This document shows, one piece after another, positions 18,318 to 27,395 of a DNA stretch of 64,000 nucleotides. This DNA comes from LMUY01 sp964244655 (lineage in GTDB: Bacteria > Pseudomonadota > Alphaproteobacteria > Acetobacterales > Acetobacteraceae). Position numbers and translations under genes: made by a program. The notes beneath the pieces are model-generated. The model ran no database searches and had not been told where the DNA came from. It worked only from the letters and a program-made list of their open reading frames with translations. Positions within the stretch are counted from its first letter, which is position 1. The number at the start of each line of letters is the position of its first letter. Location: contig CAXTJU010000001.1 in NCBI GenBank assembly GCA_964244655.1, positions 1 through 64,000 on the forward strand, read 5' to 3'.

Positions 18318-19760
18318 CTAAGCTGCTAGGCGCGGCGTCTCCGCCTTGAGCGGGAACACCTTGGCGGGGTTCAGCAGCCAGTCGGGGTCGAACGCCGACT
18401 TCAGCTCACGCTGCCGCTCCAGCTCCAGCTCGGAGAACTGCACGCCCATCAGGTCGCGCTTCTCGATCCCCACGCCGTGCTCGCCGGTCAGGCAGCCGCC
18501 CACCTGCACGCACAGCTTCAGGATGTCCGCGCCGAACGCCTCGGCCGCGTGGAAGCTCGCCTCGTCGTTGGCGTCGAACATGATGAGCGGGTGCAGGTTG
18601 CCGTCGCCGGCGTGGAAGATGTTGGCGACCTTCAGCCCATACTGGTCGCTCATCTCGCCGATCCGGTGCAGCACGTGCGGCAACTGGCTGGTGGGGATGG
18701 TGCCGTCCATGCAGAGGTAGTCCGGGCTGATCCGCCCCACGGCCCCGAACGCTCCCTTGCGGCCCTTCCAGATCGCCAGGCTCTCCTCGGCGGATTGAGA
18801 TACCTTCATGCTGAGCGGCGCGAACGGCTCGCACAGCGCCTTGATGCGGCCCAGCAGGTCGTCCTGCTCCGCCACGCTGCCCTCCACTTCGATGATGAGC
18901 ATGGCCTCCGCGTCCAGCGGGTAGCCGGCATGGGCGAACGCCTCGCAGGCATGGATGGCGGGGCGGTCCATGAACTCCAGCGCTACGGGGATGATGCCGG
19001 AGCCGATGATGGCGTCCACGCACTGGCCGGCGACCTCGTTGGAGCTGAACGCGGCCAGCATCGCCCGCGCCCCCTCCGGCGCGCGCAGGATGCGCACCAC
19101 CACCTCCGTCACCACTGCCAGCTGGCCCTCGCTGCCGGTCAGCAAGCCAAGCCAGTCATAGCCTGCCGCATCCACGTGCGCGCCGCCGATGCGCAGCACG
19201 TGACCCTCCATGGTCACGGCGGTCAGCCCGAGCAGGTTGTTGGCCGTGACGCCGTACTTCAGGCAGTGCGCGCCGCCCGAGTTCATGTTGACGTTGCCGC
19301 CGATCATGCAGGCGAGCTGGGAGGACGGGTCCGGCGCGTAGAAAAATCCCTGCCCTGCCACTGCCTGGGTGATGCCGATGTTGGTGACGCCCGCCTGCAC
19401 GGTGGCGCAGCGGTCCCCGTAGTCGATGTCCAGGATGCGGTTCATCCGCATCAGGCCCACCACCACGGCGTCCGCCAGCGGCATGGCGCCGCCGGCCAGG
19501 CTAGTGCCGGCGCCGCGGGGCACCACGCGCACGCCCATGCCGTGGCACAGCGCCAGCACGGCCGCGACCTGCTCGGTGGTTTCCGGCAGCGCCACGGCGA
19601 GCGGCACCTGACGGTAAGCGGAAAGCCCGTCAGTTTCATAAGGCCGCAGCAATAGCGCCTCGGCGATCACGCCGCTCTCCGGCAACAGGGCGCGCAACCC
19701 GGCCACGATCTCGTCCCGCCGCGCGAGCACGTCCGGCTTCGGTTCGGGCAAGGCGAGCAT
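18318..19760 (-). CDS. glcD: glycolate oxidase catalytic FAD subunit
   Basis: 480 residues, full length. FAD-binding-4 domain with VVPRGAGTSLAGGAMP and DPSSQLACMIGGNVNMNSGG, and a C-terminal FAD-oxidase domain with HAGDGNLHPL and LTGEHGVGIEKRDLM. Oxidises glycolate, and in some relatives D-lactate, to the 2-oxo acid. The start is firm: GGAGGG lies six to seven bases upstream on the minus strand. It is the first gene of glcD-glcE-glcF-TPR, so the promoter must lie in 19761-19948. No regulator is adjacent. Confidence 0.95.
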   Translation of the reverse strand: MLALPEPKPDVLARRDEIVAGLRALLPESGVIAEALLLRPYETDGLSAYRQVPLAVALPETTEQVAAVLALCHGMGVRVVPRGAGTSLAGGAMPLADAVVVGLMRMNRILDIDYGDRCATVQAGVTNIGITQAVAGQGFFYAPDPSSQLACMIGGNVNMNSGGAHCLKYGVTANNLLGLTAVTMEGHVLRIGGAHVDAAGYDWLGLLTGSEGQLAVVTEVVVRILRAPEGARAMLAAFSSNEVAGQCVDAIIGSGIIPVALEFMDRPAIHACEAFAHAGYPLDAEAMLIIEVEGSVAEQDDLLGRIKALCEPFAPLSMKVSQSAEESLAIWKGRKGAFGAVGRISPDYLCMDGTIPTSQLPHVLHRIGEMSDQYGLKVANIFHAGDGNLHPLIMFDANDEASFHAAEAFGADILKLCVQVGGCLTGEHGVGIEKRDLMGVQFSELELERQRELKSAFDPDWLLNPAKVFPLKAETPRLAA

Positions 19761-19948
19761 GGCACCCTCCAGCGTTTCTTATCCGCCGAACATGAGGATT
19801 AATTTCGGAAGCGGCAAGCGCCAGCACCGAAATCATTGTCTGCACCGATGCCGTCCGATGCACACTGCCATGGGAGGGACCTGCAGCCAGCCCGATCAGC
19901 CGGAACGGAGGTCAAGCAAGGTGGCCGCCGAAGGCGACCTCGCGGCGC

Positions 19949-20074
19949 CTAGCCCTGGCGGGCCTTCATGCGCGGGTTCTTCTTGTTGATCACATAGACC
20001 CGGCCACGGCGGCGCACCACGCGGCAGTTCTTGTCGCGGAGCTTGGCCGACTTCAGGCTGTTGCGGATCTTCAT
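19949..20074 (-). CDS. rpmJ: 50S ribosomal protein L36, cysteine-poor form
   Basis: 41-residue ribosomal protein. It starts MKIRNSLKSAKLRDKNCR and ends NPRMKARQG, with the basic RRRGRVYVINKK core of L36. Only one cysteine is present, so this is the longer zinc-free form rather than the four-ligand zinc-ribbon form. It stands alone, with no ribosomal operon around it, as is usual for this form in alphaproteobacteria. The 188 bases downstream hold the glcD upstream region. Confidence 0.95.
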   Translation of the reverse strand: MKIRNSLKSAKLRDKNCRVVRRRGRVYVINKKNPRMKARQG

Positions 20075-20202
20075 GGCTTCGGGCTCAGTGGAACGGGAGG
20101 CGTGCGGATACCGGCGACACCTGCCCCTGTCAACCCGACGCTAGGACGTTGACGCCGCCAACCGCCAAGCGGATGACGGCACCCTCCCGCAAGGACCCGG
20201 CG

Positions 20203-20595
20203 ATGAAGCGCAACAGCGCGACCTGGATGGCGTTCCTGGCCATGGCGTTCGCCGTGGTCGGGCTGATCGGCGTATTTGCCAGCTACGCCGCCCCCTTGCC
20301 GCTGCAACGCGCCCTGGCACGGGACGCGGCGCTGGACGCGGCGCTGGCCACGGACGGCGGCAAGGCCGCGCTGGAGCCGTTGCGGGACCGGCTGGACGAC
20401 AGCGCCGCCGCCGTGATCGACGGCGGGGGGCCGTTGACGGACCGTGTGGCCGTGGCGCGGGCGGCCATGCACGCGGAGCTGGAGCACGAGGCGGAGGCGG
20501 TCGGCGCACGGCTGCGGCTGGAGCTGCTGGTGGTCACGGTCGTGGCCGCCGGGTTCGGCATGGTGGTCCTGGGGGCCGCCGCGCGTCAGGCCTGA
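20203..20595 (+). CDS. small two-helix membrane protein of unknown function
   Basis: 130 residues with a hydrophobic helix at about residues 9-31 and a second at about 106-126, separated by a charged periplasmic or cytoplasmic segment rich in Ala, Asp and Arg that is likely helical. The start is chosen because AAGGA lies eight bases upstream; a longer in-frame ATG start at 20149 adds 18 polar residues with no clear ribosome site. It diverges from rpmJ and converges with the YhdP-like gene, six bases apart. I do not recognise a family. Confidence 0.6.
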   Translation: MKRNSATWMAFLAMAFAVVGLIGVFASYAAPLPLQRALARDAALDAALATDGGKAALEPLRDRLDDSAAAVIDGGGPLTDRVAVARAAMHAELEHEAEAVGARLRLELLVVTVVAAGFGMVVLGAAARQA

Positions 20596-20601
20596 GACGG
20601 G

Positions 20602-23601
20602 TCAGAACAGGTTGAATAGCCGCCGCATGAACCCCGGCGTCAGGGCCGAGAGCGGGTTGATGGACACCGCCGGGTCCGACAGCGGCCCGTGCAGGCTGTA
20701 GGTGGCCGCGAACACGCCGCCGCCTTGCTCCGGACTGAATAGCTTGCCCAGCAGCGGCAGGCGGCCCGGCAGCGCGTTGAAGAAGTAGGCCGGCACCACC
20801 GTACCGTGCAGGTTCACCAGCTTGCGGCCGAAGTCGAAATTGCCCTCCGCCGTGAGGCCGAGCGAAGAGCTGAAAGCGCGGGCGTTCTCCACTGCCAGCA
20901 CCGGGCCTTGCAGCCGGAACGAGGTCGTCATCCGGTCGAACACCAGGCCCGGCCCTTGCAGCGCATCGACTAGGCCGTAAAGCGTGACCGCCTGCAGCAT
21001 CTTGCCAACCACGGGAGCGCTGCGGACCTTGAACGCCTGCAAGTCCAGCTTGCCGTTGAACGCGTCTCCTGGCAGCTGGTCATTGAATGCGCCGTCCAGG
21101 GTAAGTGCGCCGCCATCCACCTCCGTCGCAAGGTCGGTTTCGCGCAGCAGCAATCCCAGGTCAGCCACTGTCAGGCTTAGGCGGCGGGACATGCCGGCGT
21201 CCGTGAGGGTGAGCCGCAGCCGCTCCGGCCCATCCGTTGCCAGCCGCGCCGCGTTGACCCGGCCGCTCACGCCGCTCGCCGCCACAACCACCGGGCCCAG
21301 CTCCCGACCCGGGCCGAACGAGACGTGATCGAACCGCAGATCAATTACGTATGGCGTACCGGGGCCGGACGGCTTGGCCTCGGCGTCGGGGGCGGCCGGC
21401 GCATCCTTGGAGGATAGCTGCCCTTCCAGGTCCAGTCGCGGCCCGGCGAGCGTGACGCGGTAGGGCTCGCCTTCCTTCTGCGGCAGCGTGACGGTGCCGG
21501 TGGCGTTCGTGCGGCCGACTTCGCCGCGCAGCAGGTGCACCACGGACGGCCGCCCGTTCGCCACCGTGCTGCGCGCCTGCACCGCAAGGCCCGGCGCCTC
21601 CGCCTGCAAGCCCTCCAGGCCGACCACCCGGCCATGGTCCAGCAAGGCCTCGCCCTCGATGCGGCCCGGCGTGCCGGCGGCCTTGGACCAGCCCAGCGGG
21701 GTGACGAAGGCCGCGTCCTTCAGGTCCGCATCGAGCCGGAGGGTGGCGGTGCCGTCACGCCGTTCCGCATAGTCGATCGCCGCCGCCAGGCTGCCGCCGG
21801 TCAGCCCGGCGGCGCCCAGCCCGGCCGCCTTCGCGTCCGCAGGCGTGAGGCCGAGGCGGACCGCGACGTGTTCCATCACGGCGGCGCCCGGGCCGTCGCG
21901 AAAGTCTAGCTGCGCCGTCAGGCTGCCGGGGATGTGGGCCAGCAGCGCCGGGCCGCTCAGGGTCATGCCGGCGTTGGTCACGTCGAAGGCGAGCTGCCCG
22001 GCGTCCAGGTCGCGCCCGCCTGCGATGTCGCCGAGATGGGCGTTGGCCACCTGGCCGCTCACGTGGATCAGGATCTGGTCCGGCGTCAGCTTGGACTCCA
22101 GCGGCAGCTGCACCGTCACATGCGCGGCCAGCGCTCCGGCCGGCGCCTTGAACGCGGCCGACCGGTCGCGCGCCTGCTTGAGCGGCGAGCTGCTCATCAG
22201 GGTGAACACGCCGGCGAGCGGCCCCGCGAGGTCCAGGTTGATCAGCCCGGTCTGGTCGTGGACGTTCATGCCGTCGATCCGCATGGTGGCGGATTTCAGC
22301 TGCAACCCGGCATCGTGCCCGGAGGCGGCCGTGATGGTCAGGATGTCCGGCCGCGGCCAGGCGAGGACGGCGTGGACGTGCTCCACCGGCGGGATGGGCC
22401 GCAGCCACCAGATGGTCAGATCGTCCCCGGCCACGGAGCCGCCCGACTCCGTGACGGCCAGGCCAGTCCCGTCCTGCGCGGCTTCCACGGTGAAGGTGAA
22501 GTGAGCGTCATGCGCCGTCCCGTCCGTCAGGTTCTTCACCAGCCATGGCCGTGAGCCGCCGCCCACGCGCTCCGGCCAGATGGACCCCAAATCCGCCAGG
22601 GCGAGGCGGTCCGCGGTGGCGGTCAGGTGCGCCTTGATGCGGCCATCCGCGCGCTCGGCCGTGCCGGACAGCACGGCGGTCGTGGGCGGCGCGCCGGAGG
22701 GCGGCTGCACGACGATGCGCAGCGCCCGCAACGTGGCCGCGTCCGGCGTGCCGTCCGCGTCGAGCGACAGGGAGGCGAACTGGGCGGCGTTGGTGCCGCC
22801 GCCCTTGGTCGGCAGGTTGACCAGGCCGGGTCCGGCCTCGGCGTGCACGGCGGCGTGCCGCAACTCCATGGCGGGGCCGAACGCCGCCTCTCCCCGCAGC
22901 GCGACCGGGGCGTCCAGCGCGGACAGGGCGTGCAAGGCGGGAACCGCGGCGGCCAGGGCGGCGGGCGAGACGGGCGACAGCGAGACCTGCCCGGATGCGC
23001 CGGACGCGCCATAGCTGCCTTGCGCCGCCACCTGCGCCGAGACGGGGCCGGCCGTGGCCGTAGCCGTGGCCTCCCCGGCCAGGGCGCCCGCAGCGTCCCG
23101 TCGCAGCTGCACGGCGCCGTCCCGCACCTGGCCCCAATCCGCCACATCCACCTGAACGTCCGTGGCGCTGAGGTGGCGCAGGCTGGCCAGCGCGCGCTGG
23201 AGCCGCGGGTCCAGGCTGTGGGATGGCCCGGCGGCCGGGAACACGCGCAGCCGCAGCCCGTCCACCGTCACGTCCTCCGGCTCCACCCGGCCCAGGAACA
23301 TCGGGTGCAGCGCCAGGGTCGCGGTCAGGGATCGCACGGATTGCGGCGGCAGCGCCCCGTCCGCCACGGCCACCTCCAGCACCCTGCCGCCCTCCGCCCG
23401 GCGCAACGCCAGCGTGACGCGGCCGGCCGCGAAGCCCGGGGCGGCCAGCGGCGCCAGCCGCCGTGCCAGACCGGTCACGTCGAGCGGCCGGTCGGACAGC
23501 CGCCACACCAGGCCGCCGGCCGCCGCCAGCGCCAGCAACACCGCACCCAGGGCCAGGCTCAGCAGCTGGTGGGCCAGTCCGGACGCGTGCTGCCTCAACA
23601 T
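20602..23601 (-). CDS. YhdP/AsmA-like envelope protein
   Basis: 999 residues with one N-terminal membrane helix (about residues 13-35) and a very long, beta-rich remainder made of repeated amphipathic strands, the layout of AsmA/TamB/YhdP proteins. The C-terminus carries the AsmA-like pattern TTSFRLQGPVLAVENARAFS, SLGLTAEGNFDF and VPAYFFNALPGRLP. Members span the periplasm as lipid-transport bridges or affect outer-membrane lipid homeostasis. It diverges from glnE with only 38 bases between start codons, so both promoters must be packed there or lie inside the opposite gene. Confidence 0.83.
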   Translation of the reverse strand: MLRQHASGLAHQLLSLALGAVLLALAAAGGLVWRLSDRPLDVTGLARRLAPLAAPGFAAGRVTLALRRAEGGRVLEVAVADGALPPQSVRSLTATLALHPMFLGRVEPEDVTVDGLRLRVFPAAGPSHSLDPRLQRALASLRHLSATDVQVDVADWGQVRDGAVQLRRDAAGALAGEATATATAGPVSAQVAAQGSYGASGASGQVSLSPVSPAALAAAVPALHALSALDAPVALRGEAAFGPAMELRHAAVHAEAGPGLVNLPTKGGGTNAAQFASLSLDADGTPDAATLRALRIVVQPPSGAPPTTAVLSGTAERADGRIKAHLTATADRLALADLGSIWPERVGGGSRPWLVKNLTDGTAHDAHFTFTVEAAQDGTGLAVTESGGSVAGDDLTIWWLRPIPPVEHVHAVLAWPRPDILTITAASGHDAGLQLKSATMRIDGMNVHDQTGLINLDLAGPLAGVFTLMSSSPLKQARDRSAAFKAPAGALAAHVTVQLPLESKLTPDQILIHVSGQVANAHLGDIAGGRDLDAGQLAFDVTNAGMTLSGPALLAHIPGSLTAQLDFRDGPGAAVMEHVAVRLGLTPADAKAAGLGAAGLTGGSLAAAIDYAERRDGTATLRLDADLKDAAFVTPLGWSKAAGTPGRIEGEALLDHGRVVGLEGLQAEAPGLAVQARSTVANGRPSVVHLLRGEVGRTNATGTVTLPQKEGEPYRVTLAGPRLDLEGQLSSKDAPAAPDAEAKPSGPGTPYVIDLRFDHVSFGPGRELGPVVVAASGVSGRVNAARLATDGPERLRLTLTDAGMSRRLSLTVADLGLLLRETDLATEVDGGALTLDGAFNDQLPGDAFNGKLDLQAFKVRSAPVVGKMLQAVTLYGLVDALQGPGLVFDRMTTSFRLQGPVLAVENARAFSSSLGLTAEGNFDFGRKLVNLHGTVVPAYFFNALPGRLPLLGKLFSPEQGGGVFAATYSLHGPLSDPAVSINPLSALTPGFMRRLFNLF

Positions 23602-23639
23602 CGGTTGACCCGGCGGCGCATCCGGACAGAGTGGCCGCC

Positions 23640-26480
23640 ATGATGCCCCCAGCTACCTGGCCCACCCCCGCCGACCCCGCTGCCGCCGCCATCCTGCTGG
23701 ACCGCTTCGCCGCGGTCGGGGCGGCGGAGGTCAGGCTGCTGCGGCGGCCGGAGGCTGCGGCCATGCTGCGCGCGCTGGGCGGCAACAGCCCGTTCCTGGC
23801 GGACCTCGCCGTGCGGGAAAGCGCCGCCGTGCTCCGGCTGTGGCGCGACGGGCCGGAGGCCGTGGTCGCGTCCGCGCTGCGGGACGTGGCGCGCAGCCCC
23901 GCCGGCGCGGACCGCCCGGCGCTGGCCGCCACCCTGCGCCGGGCCAAGCGCCGGGTGGCGCTGGCCACCGCGGTCGCCGACATCGGCGGGCTGTGGACGC
24001 TGGAGCAGGTGACCGGCGCGCTGTCCGACCTGGCGGAGGCCGCTCTGGACGCAGCGGTGGCGCACGGCCTGCGCGCGGCTCAAGCGAGAGGCGCGCTGCG
24101 GCTGCCGCCGGGCCGCCGGCTGCTGGCCGAGTGCGGGCTGGCGGTGCTGGGCATGGGCAAGCTGGGCGCGCGCGAGCTGAACTATTCCAGCGATATCGAC
24201 CTCGTCCTGCTCTACGACCCTGCCTGCCACGCGTCCCGCAGCGAGGGGCTGGGCGCGGCCTTCACCCGGCTCACGCGGGACTTATGCACCCTTATGGAGG
24301 CGCGGGACGCGGACGGCTACGTTTTCCGCACCGACCTGCGGCTGCGGCCGGACCCGGGCGCCACCCCGCCGGCCATCGCCCTGCCCGCCGCCCTCGCCTA
24401 TTACGAGACGGCCGGGGAGAACTGGGAGCGCGCCGCCATGATCAAGGCGCGGCCGGTCGCCGGGGACCGCGCCCTGGGCGCACGCTTCCTGCGCGAGATT
24501 CGCCCCTTCGTCTGGCGGCGCCACCTGGACTTCGCCGCCATCGCCGACATCCGCGCCATGAAGCGCCGCATGGACCACCATCACGGCGCCGCGCTGCGCA
24601 CCGCCGGCAGCCCCGTCTCCCGCGTGGCCGGCCATGACGTGAAGCTGGGCGAGGGCGGCATCCGCGGCGTGGAGTTCGCCGCCCAGACCATGCAACTGGT
24701 GTGGGGCGGGCGCGACCCGGCGTTGCGCGTGCCCGGCACGCTCGCGGCCCTGGAGGCCATGGCCCGAGCCGGCCACCTGCCCCGCGACGCGGCGGACGCC
24801 ATGGCGGCGGCCTACCGCTTCCTCCGCACGATCGAGCACCGGCTGCAAATGGTGGCGGACCGCCAGACCCACTGCCTGCCGCCCGACCCGGCCGGGGTGG
24901 AGCGGTTCGCCCCTTTCATGGGCTACGGCAGCGGCGAGGCCTTCGCCGCCGCGCTGCTGACGCAGCTGGAGCGGGTGCAGGAGCTGGATGCGCACCTGTT
25001 CGACCAGGCGGAGCTGCCGGGGGAGGCCACCACCCTGGAAAGCCTGCGCGCCGACGGCTTCGCCGAACCGGACCGGGTGCTGGCCGCCGTCCAGTCCTGG
25101 CGCGCCGGCCAGCCGCGCATGTTCCGCTCCGAGCGGGCGCGCACGCTGCTGGAGCGGGTGCTGCCCGGCCTGCTGCACGCGCTGGCGGCGCAACCCCGGC
25201 CGGACGCTGCGTTCAACCGCGCGGACACGCTGCTGAACCGGCTGCCCGCGGGGGTGCAGCTGCTTTCGCTGCTGCATCGCCAGCCGGTGCTGCTCGACCG
25301 CATCGCCTCCGTGCTGGGAGCCGCCCCGTCCCTGGCCGACCACCTGGCCCAGGTGCCGGCGGCGTTGGAGGGCCTGCTCGCGCCCGATGAATCCCGCCCG
25401 GACCCGGCGGTGCTGCTGGGCGGCCGACTGGCCGACGCCCGCGCCCTGGACGACGCCGTGGCCATCGTGCGCCGGACGGTGCGGGCGGAGGAGTTCCGCC
25501 TCGCGGTGGCGCAGATGGAGGGTCGCCTGGACGCGGACGCCGCCGGGTTGGCCCGCACCGCGCTGGCGGACGCCACCCTCGGCGTGCTGCTGCCCCGCGT
25601 GCTGGCCGACCACGCCGCGCGGTATGGCACGGTGCCGGGCGGCGGGCTGGCCGTGGTGCTGCTGGGCAAGGCGGGCGGGCAGGAGATGATGGCCGGGTCC
25701 GACCTGGACTTGATGCTGGTCTATGACCACGCGCCGGACGCGGCGGAAAGCGACGGCCCGCGCCGTCTGCCGGTCAGCCAGTACTATATCCGCGCCGCCC
25801 ACGCCGTGGTGGCGGCGCTCACGGCGCCGGGTGCGGACGGCGCGCTGTATGCGGTGGACATGCGGCTGCGCCCGTCCGGCAACAAAGGTCCGGTGGCGGT
25901 CAGCCTCGCCTCGTTCCGGCGCTACCACGCGGCCGAGGCCTGGACGTGGGAGCGCATGGCGCTGACCCGGGCGCGCGTGGTGGCCGGCCCGCCCGCCCTG
26001 TGCCGCGCCCTGGAGGCCGCGATCACCGGGGCCATCGCGTCCGCCGACCCGGCGCGGGTCCGCCCGGACGCCAGGGCCATGCGGGTGCGCACCCTGCACG
26101 AGTTGCCGCCGCACGGGCCGTGGGACGTGAAACTGATGCCGGGCGGCCAGGTGGAGGTGGAGTTCGTCGTGCAGGCGGCGCTGCTGCTGCACCCGGCTGC
26201 CCTGCCCGCCCAGACGATCCGCACGGCGATCGCCCGGCTTGGAACGCTGGGCGCCCTGGACGCGGCGGACCAGGCGGTGCTGGTCGCGGCGGACCAGCTG
26301 TGGCGCACCGTGCAGGGCCTGCTGCGCATCACCGCCGGGCCGCGTCCGCCGGAGGCGCTGCCGGAGGCGCTGCTGGCCATCACGGGCGATGGCGACGAAG
26401 CCGCGTTCCGTGCCAGGATGCAGGCCATGGCCGCGCAGGTGCGGTCGGTGTTCGAGGCGCGGGTGGGAGCAGTCGGATGA
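23640..26480 (+). CDS. glnE: bifunctional glutamine synthetase adenylyltransferase/adenylyl-removing enzyme
   Basis: 946 residues, normal for GlnE. Two nucleotidyltransferase domains are seen, each with its GS-DxD motif: ELNYSSDIDLVLLYD near residue 180 and MMAGSDLDLMLVYD near residue 690. The HLDFAAIADIRAMKRR segment and the C-terminal helical region are typical. It adds or removes AMP on glutamine synthetase in response to PII and glutamine, controlling nitrogen assimilation. Start ATG 23640 is followed by a second ATG; the upstream open frame is antisense to the YhdP-like gene. The stop overlaps bcp (ATGA). Confidence 0.95.
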   Translation: MMPPATWPTPADPAAAAILLDRFAAVGAAEVRLLRRPEAAAMLRALGGNSPFLADLAVRESAAVLRLWRDGPEAVVASALRDVARSPAGADRPALAATLRRAKRRVALATAVADIGGLWTLEQVTGALSDLAEAALDAAVAHGLRAAQARGALRLPPGRRLLAECGLAVLGMGKLGARELNYSSDIDLVLLYDPACHASRSEGLGAAFTRLTRDLCTLMEARDADGYVFRTDLRLRPDPGATPPAIALPAALAYYETAGENWERAAMIKARPVAGDRALGARFLREIRPFVWRRHLDFAAIADIRAMKRRMDHHHGAALRTAGSPVSRVAGHDVKLGEGGIRGVEFAAQTMQLVWGGRDPALRVPGTLAALEAMARAGHLPRDAADAMAAAYRFLRTIEHRLQMVADRQTHCLPPDPAGVERFAPFMGYGSGEAFAAALLTQLERVQELDAHLFDQAELPGEATTLESLRADGFAEPDRVLAAVQSWRAGQPRMFRSERARTLLERVLPGLLHALAAQPRPDAAFNRADTLLNRLPAGVQLLSLLHRQPVLLDRIASVLGAAPSLADHLAQVPAALEGLLAPDESRPDPAVLLGGRLADARALDDAVAIVRRTVRAEEFRLAVAQMEGRLDADAAGLARTALADATLGVLLPRVLADHAARYGTVPGGGLAVVLLGKAGGQEMMAGSDLDLMLVYDHAPDAAESDGPRRLPVSQYYIRAAHAVVAALTAPGADGALYAVDMRLRPSGNKGPVAVSLASFRRYHAAEAWTWERMALTRARVVAGPPALCRALEAAITGAIASADPARVRPDARAMRVRTLHELPPHGPWDVKLMPGGQVEVEFVVQAALLLHPAALPAQTIRTAIARLGTLGALDAADQAVLVAADQLWRTVQGLLRITAGPRPPEALPEALLAITGDGDEAAFRARMQAMAAQVRSVFEARVGAVG

Positions 26481-26935
26481 GCGTGGCGGTGGGCGACAAG
26501 GCCCCGGACTTCAGCCTGCCCGCCAGCGGCGGCCGCACCGTCAGCAGCGCGGCGCTCAAGGGGCAGCCATACTTGCTGTATTTCTATCCGAAGGCCGACA
26601 CTCCAGGCTGCACCGTGCAGGCTGCCGGCATGGAGGAGGCGCTGCCCGGGCTCGTGGGCGTCACGGTGATTGGAGTCAGCCCGGACGCGCTGCGCACCAT
26701 CGACAAGTTCGCCGCCAAGCACGTCCTGACCTTCCCGCTGGCCAGCGACGCGGACCATGTGGTGGCCGAGGCCTGGGGCACGTGGGTCGAGAAGAGCATG
26801 TATGGCAAGACCTACATGGGCATGGAACGCAGCTCCTTCCTGGTGGACGGCGATGGCGTGGTGCGGCAGGCGTGGCGCAAGGTGAAGCCGGCGGAACACG
26901 CCGGTCAGGTGCGCCAAGCGGTGCAAGCGCTGTGA
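26477..26935 (+). CDS. bcp: thioredoxin-dependent peroxiredoxin (BCP/PrxQ)
   Basis: 152 residues. The peroxidatic cysteine is in KADTPGCTVQA; the usual second cysteine five residues later (TxxCTxExxxF) is replaced here (CTVQAAGME), so it is probably a one-Cys-type or uses a distant partner. YLLYFYPK and the C-terminal HAGQVRQAVQAL are typical of BCP. It reduces hydroperoxides in the cytoplasm. It overlaps glnE upstream (ATGA) and the VOC gene downstream (GTGA), so the three are translationally coupled. Confidence 0.92.
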   Translation: MSVAVGDKAPDFSLPASGGRTVSSAALKGQPYLLYFYPKADTPGCTVQAAGMEEALPGLVGVTVIGVSPDALRTIDKFAAKHVLTFPLASDADHVVAEAWGTWVEKSMYGKTYMGMERSSFLVDGDGVVRQAWRKVKPAEHAGQVRQAVQAL

Positions 26936-27381
26936 GCGCACCCGGCGGCACGCTGCCGAAGTTGGTCGGCCTCAACCACATCGCGCTCGAAGTCGGCGAC
27001 GTGGATACGGCGCTGGCCTTCTATGGGCGCATCTTCGCCATCACCCTGCGCGGCAAGACGGAAGGGGCGGCCTTCATCGACATGGGCGACCAATTCATCG
27101 CCCTCATGCAGGGGCCGGTCCGCGCAGCGCCCGGCGAGCGCCATTTCGGCCTCGCCGTCGATGACCGCTCGGCCGTGCGGGCGCTTGCCGAAGCCGCCGG
27201 CGCCGAGATGCTGCCCGGGCCGTCGCTCGGCTTCCTCGACCCATGGGGCAACCGGGTGGAGGTGGTTGAATATGGCGACGTGCAGTTCACCAAGGCGGAG
27301 CAGGTGCTGCGCGGCATGAAGCTCGACCTGCGCAAGACCGAAAAAGCCCGGCGCGACCTGGCCGACAAAGGGCTTACCTAA
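26932..27381 (+). CDS. VOC (glyoxalase/bleomycin resistance) family protein
   Basis: 149 residues with a single vicinal-oxygen-chelate domain: LNHIALEVGDVDTALAFYGRI at the N-terminus and PWGNRVEVVEYGDVQF near residue 110, giving His and Glu metal ligands. A lysine/arginine-rich C-terminal tail follows. The substrate cannot be told from sequence. The GTG start overlaps the bcp stop, which fixes it; the long upstream frame is a shadow of glnE. pepN begins 15 bases downstream. Confidence 0.83.
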   Translation: MSAPGGTLPKLVGLNHIALEVGDVDTALAFYGRIFAITLRGKTEGAAFIDMGDQFIALMQGPVRAAPGERHFGLAVDDRSAVRALAEAAGAEMLPGPSLGFLDPWGNRVEVVEYGDVQFTKAEQVLRGMKLDLRKTEKARRDLADKGLT

Positions 27382-27395
27382 CTCATTCAGGACGG

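Noticed and set aside
19761..19948. Riboswitch or paired promoter boxes upstream of glcD
   Set aside because: A clear ribosome site is present, but no -35/-10 pair with correct spacing and no recognisable aptamer could be assigned by eye.
24282..26192. 636-codon minus-strand open frame
   Set aside because: Antisense shadow of glnE, whose two nucleotidyltransferase motifs are intact.
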